Assembly: GCA_959599095.1 (NCBI GenBank)
Contig: CAUGGC010000006.1
Coordinates: forward strand, 11,655-75,654
Length of the DNA: 64,000 bases
Reading direction: 5' to 3'
DNA from: an uncultured Collinsella sp.
Lineage (GTDB): Bacteria; Actinomycetota; Coriobacteriia; Coriobacteriales; Coriobacteriaceae
A program made the translations under genes and the position numbers. This document shows, piece by piece, positions 61,546-64,000 of the stretch; position 1 is the first letter of the stretch; every line of letters begins with the position of its first letter. The notes beneath the pieces were generated by a model that saw nothing but the letters and a program-made list of their open reading frames with translations, searched no databases and was not told the origin of the DNA.

Positions 61546-62556
61546 ATGGGTGTTAATATCGCTGGGCGCAGTTTTCTGAAGCTGCTTGATTACACGACGG
61601 AAGAGATTGAGTATCTGCTTGAGCTTTCTGCTAACTTCAAAAACATGAAGCGTGCCGGTGTTCCGCATAAATACCTTGAAGGCAAGAATATTGTTTTGCT
61701 ATTTGAGAAGACTTCCACGCGTACTCGCTGCGCCTTCGAAGTTGGTGCACTTGACCTTGGCATGGGTGTAACTTATTTGGATCCGGGCTCGTCCCAGATG
61801 GGCAAAAAGGAGTCGATTGAGGACACGGCTCGCGTCCTTGGCCGCATGTATGACGGAATTGAATACCGCGGCTTTGAACAGGCGAAGGTTGAGGAGCTTG
61901 CTGCAAAAGCTGGGGTTCCCGTTTGGAATGGGCTGACTACTGAATTTCACCCGACTCAAGTGCTTGCCGATATTCTGACCATGCGTGAAGAGTTTGGAGA
62001 GATTAAGGGCAGGAAACTTACATTTTTTGGTAAGGCGGCCGGAAACGTCGCTGATTCGCTCATGGTCATTTGCGCTAAGCTCGGCATTAACTACTGTTCT
62101 TGCGGCCCAATCGGGGGAAATTCGGAGGGGGCTACATCCTATGATCCTGAACTCCTTGCAGAATGTAGTCGTATTGCGGCCGAGCATGGATCGACGATTA
62201 CCATTACAGAGGATATTGAGGAAGGCGCTCGTGATGCCGATGTAATTTACACGGATGTTTGGGTTGGCATGGGTCAGCCCGCAGAGCTGTGGGAAAGCCG
62301 CATTAAGCTCATGTCGCCGTATCGTGTGACCGCTGAGGTGATGTCTATGGCAAAGCCCGAGGCGATTTTCCTCCACTGCCTTCCGAGCTTCCACGATACT
62401 AATACTACTGTTGGTGCCGAAATTGCTGAGAAGTTTGGAGTTACCGAAATGGAAGTCACGGACGAGGTTTTTGAGTCCGATAAGTCTCGTGTTTTCCAAG
62501 AAGCGGAGAATCGCATGCATACGATTAAGGCGGTGATGTACGCAACGCTTAAGTAG
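61546..62556 (+). CDS. arcB: Ornithine carbamoyltransferase (catabolic)
   Basis: Converts citrulline and phosphate to ornithine and carbamoyl phosphate in the deiminase pathway. The 336-residue protein has STRTRCAFEVG (57-67), the HPTQVLAD block, and HCLPSFHD near 275. The ATG at 61546 is chosen because GGGAG lies nine bases before it and MGVNxxGRSFLKLLDYT is the usual start; an ATG at 61537 overlaps the ribosome site. The catabolic role is inferred from the cluster. No carbamate kinase follows; a terminator and queA come next. Confidence 0.94.
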   Translation: MGVNIAGRSFLKLLDYTTEEIEYLLELSANFKNMKRAGVPHKYLEGKNIVLLFEKTSTRTRCAFEVGALDLGMGVTYLDPGSSQMGKKESIEDTARVLGRMYDGIEYRGFEQAKVEELAAKAGVPVWNGLTTEFHPTQVLADILTMREEFGEIKGRKLTFFGKAAGNVADSLMVICAKLGINYCSCGPIGGNSEGATSYDPELLAECSRIAAEHGSTITITEDIEEGARDADVIYTDVWVGMGQPAELWESRIKLMSPYRVTAEVMSMAKPEAIFLHCLPSFHDTNTTVGAEIAEKFGVTEMEVTDEVFESDKSRVFQEAENRMHTIKAVMYATLK

Positions 62557-62641
62557 CGGGGCGTTGAGAAAACAGTCGCAAATCTGTTTGCCATACTATA
62601 TTTCTCTCAACAAGCTGATAGGATACAGGGGAGAATGATGC

Positions 62642-62675
62642 GCGCGTCAGTCGATTTTTTCGACTGACGCGCTTT
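62642..62675 (+). terminator. Perfect 12-bp terminator after arcB
   Basis: GCGCGTCAGTCG (62642-62653) pairs exactly with CGACTGACGCGC (62661-62672) and is followed by TTT. It separates the arginine unit from queA. Confidence 0.85.
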
Positions 62676-62690
62676 GTGAAAGAGGCAAAG

Positions 62691-63902
62691 ATGCGTACCG
62701 ATGATTTTGACTATAACCTGCCCGAAGAGCTCATCGCCCAGGCGCCTGCCGAGCCGCGCGACTCCTGCCGCCTGCTGGTGGTTGATCGCAAAGGCTCCCA
62801 GGCGGGAACGCCGCTGGAGCACGGCGGCACCGTTGAGCACCGCATCTTCCGTGACATCATCGACTATATCGAGCCGGGCGACGTGCTCGTCATCAACCAG
62901 ACGCGTGTGATGCCGGCCCGTCTTATCGGTCGCAAGACCGGCTCGGGCGGCGTGGTCGAGACGCTGCTGCTCAAGCGCCGCGAGGATGTTGACCCGCTGG
63001 GTCACGTTTGGGAGTGCCTGGTCAAGCCGGGCAAGCGTCTGAAGCCCGGTGCCCAGATTGAGTATCGCGCCGGTGGCGCCCATGCGCCCGAGGGGGCTCC
63101 CGTGGTACTGACGGCCGAGGTCGTCGACTTTGTCACTGATAGCCGCGGCGGCCGACTGGTGCGTTTTGAGCCGGCCGGTTGCAATGCCGCCGGCGAGCCG
63201 CGTACGCTCGACGAGGCCATCCATGCTGCCGGTCACGTGCCGCTGCCGCCCTACATTACCGATTACGAGGGCGATCCCGAGAAGTACCAGACCGTCTACG
63301 CCATGAAGGAGGAGCACTCGGCTGCCGCTCCCACGGCGGGTCTGCACTTTACCCCCGAGCTCATGGCCGCTATCGAGGCCAAGGGTGCGAAGTTTGCCGC
63401 CGTCGAGCTCGAGGTGGGCATTGACACCTTCCGCTTGGTGGAGGAGGACGACCCCACGCAGCACGTGATGCACACCGAGCGCTACCACGTGTCGCAGGAG
63501 GTTGTCGACGCCGTGCATAGGGCGAAGGCCGAGGGGCATCGCGTGATCGCCGTCGGCACCACCGCGGTGCGCTCGCTCGAGAGCGCGTTTGACGCAGACG
63601 CGCCGGTGTCCGATCCGGCCGTGACGGCGCGCTATTTTGAGGGCCGCGAGGACGGCGCCGACACGCTCGGCCGCGGCGACATCGTGGCGCGCGAAAACGC
63701 GACAACGCAGCTCTACCTTATGCCCGGCTCGACCTATCACGTGGTCGATGCGCTGATCACGAACTTCCACGTGCCGCGCTCCACGCTCATGATGCTCGTG
63801 AGCGCGCTTGCCACCCGCGACCAGATCATGGATGCCTACGCCGCCGCCATCGAGGAGCGCTACCGCTTCTTCAGCTTTGGCGACGCCATGCTCATTCTGT
63901 AG
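62691..63902 (+). CDS. queA: S-adenosylmethionine:tRNA ribosyltransferase-isomerase QueA
   Basis: Transfers and isomerises the ribosyl of SAM onto 7-aminomethyl-7-deazaguanine in tRNA to give epoxyqueuosine, the substrate of QueH. The 403-residue protein has the family start FDYNLPEELIAQAP, INQTRVMPARL, AAPTAGLHFT and GTTAVRSLES and the end STLMMLVSALA. It is slightly longer than usual because of an insertion around DADAPVSDPAVTARYFEGREDGAD. The ATG at 62691 is preceded by AGAGG at five bases; a GTG at 62676 lies upstream in frame. GC returns to the genome level here. Confidence 0.95.
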   Translation: MRTDDFDYNLPEELIAQAPAEPRDSCRLLVVDRKGSQAGTPLEHGGTVEHRIFRDIIDYIEPGDVLVINQTRVMPARLIGRKTGSGGVVETLLLKRREDVDPLGHVWECLVKPGKRLKPGAQIEYRAGGAHAPEGAPVVLTAEVVDFVTDSRGGRLVRFEPAGCNAAGEPRTLDEAIHAAGHVPLPPYITDYEGDPEKYQTVYAMKEEHSAAAPTAGLHFTPELMAAIEAKGAKFAAVELEVGIDTFRLVEEDDPTQHVMHTERYHVSQEVVDAVHRAKAEGHRVIAVGTTAVRSLESAFDADAPVSDPAVTARYFEGREDGADTLGRGDIVARENATTQLYLMPGSTYHVVDALITNFHVPRSTLMMLVSALATRDQIMDAYAAAIEERYRFFSFGDAMLIL

Positions 63903-63930
63903 GTTACGGCGTTTTACAAACGCCGTAACC
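63902..63930 (+). terminator. Hairpin after queA
   Basis: GGTTACGGCG (63902-63911) pairs exactly with CGCCGTAACC (63921-63930). The left arm begins in the stop codon. No T-run follows, so termination is uncertain. Confidence 0.55.
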
Positions 63931-63945
63931 GGTCGACGCTGCAAA

Positions 63946-64000
63946 CCCGCCAGAGCGGCAATCTGCCTTTCAACTTCGGCGGCATGACCAGAAGGTCAAT
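63946..64000. repeat. Structured intergenic repeat, copy 2 (cut by window edge)
   Basis: Bases 63946-63973 are identical to 20485-20512. The inner hairpin TGACC-AGAA-GGTCA keeps its stem but has a different loop from copy 1 (GCCA), which supports selection on the structure. The right half lies beyond the window. Confidence 0.78.

Noticed and set aside
62557..62690. Possible carbamate kinase remnant after arcB
   Set aside because: Only a terminator and the queA ribosome site fit in 134 bases; no kinase-like frame is present.

Overview
The window is a 64 kb stretch of a GC-rich bacterial chromosome. Gene content and style fit a gut Coriobacteriia member, most likely Collinsella or a close relative. 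That is an inference from the class III fructose-bisphosphatase, the DUF4430 and GtrA proteins, the LAxTG-type wall anchor, the split one-carbon enzymes and the arginine deiminase genes. No 16S rRNA is present to confirm it. I see no rRNA or tRNA genes, CRISPR array, prophage or complete transposon. Genes are dense and on both strands, and most intergenic gaps hold a clear hairpin terminator.

Layout. 1-3.5 kb: start of mnmA (tRNA 2-thiouridylase, cut by the window edge), cysK divergent from an Rrf2-type regulator, a YvlD-like membrane protein and a TrpR-superfamily gene preceded by a tiny two-Trp reading frame. 3.6-22.9 kb: a DNA maintenance block with addB, addA, dnaE, a SWIM-SNF2 helicase and ruvC-ruvA-ruvB. 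It is interrupted by a superoxide-reductase-type gene and a NadE-like gene whose two catalytic centres both look destroyed. 23-36.7 kb: formate-tetrahydrofolate ligase (fhs), a membrane protein with three repeated Thr-x-Val motifs, a cation-efflux transporter, a zinc-ribbon protein, an orphan DUF1016 nuclease, a Tat-exported wall-anchored PI-PLC-like protein, two tandem paralogous lipoproteins, then fchA-folD.

36.7-46 kb: a 33-bp perfect inverted repeat around a folD-side terminator, a C69 dipeptidase, a phasin-like/ABC1 kinase pair, then a cobalamin riboswitch heading two surface proteins with DUF4430 (transcobalamin-like) domains. 46-56.6 kb: two GtrA proteins, fbp, degV, a TIM-barrel-like protein, a 56-residue membrane peptide, an rRNA m5C methyltransferase, a methionyl-tRNA-synthetase-like protein with an altered KMSKS loop, a DUF3267 membrane protein and queH. 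56.6-62.6 kb: a visibly AT-richer arginine deiminase cluster (XRE/S24-like regulator, two deiminases, a YfcC-type carrier, ornithine carbamoyltransferase, no carbamate kinase). It lies between queH and queA, two genes of queuosine synthesis. The window ends in a second copy of a structured intergenic repeat first seen at 20.48 kb.

How genes work together. fhs, fchA and folD form a formate-to-methylene-tetrahydrofolate route; FolD has lost residues needed for its cyclohydrolase step, and FchA next door can supply that step. addAB, ruvABC, dnaE and the SNF2 protein serve recombination and replication. The riboswitch and DUF4430 proteins look like a corrinoid-capture surface system and are the best candidate for an undescribed system here. 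All identifications come from reading the sequence; no database search was run.
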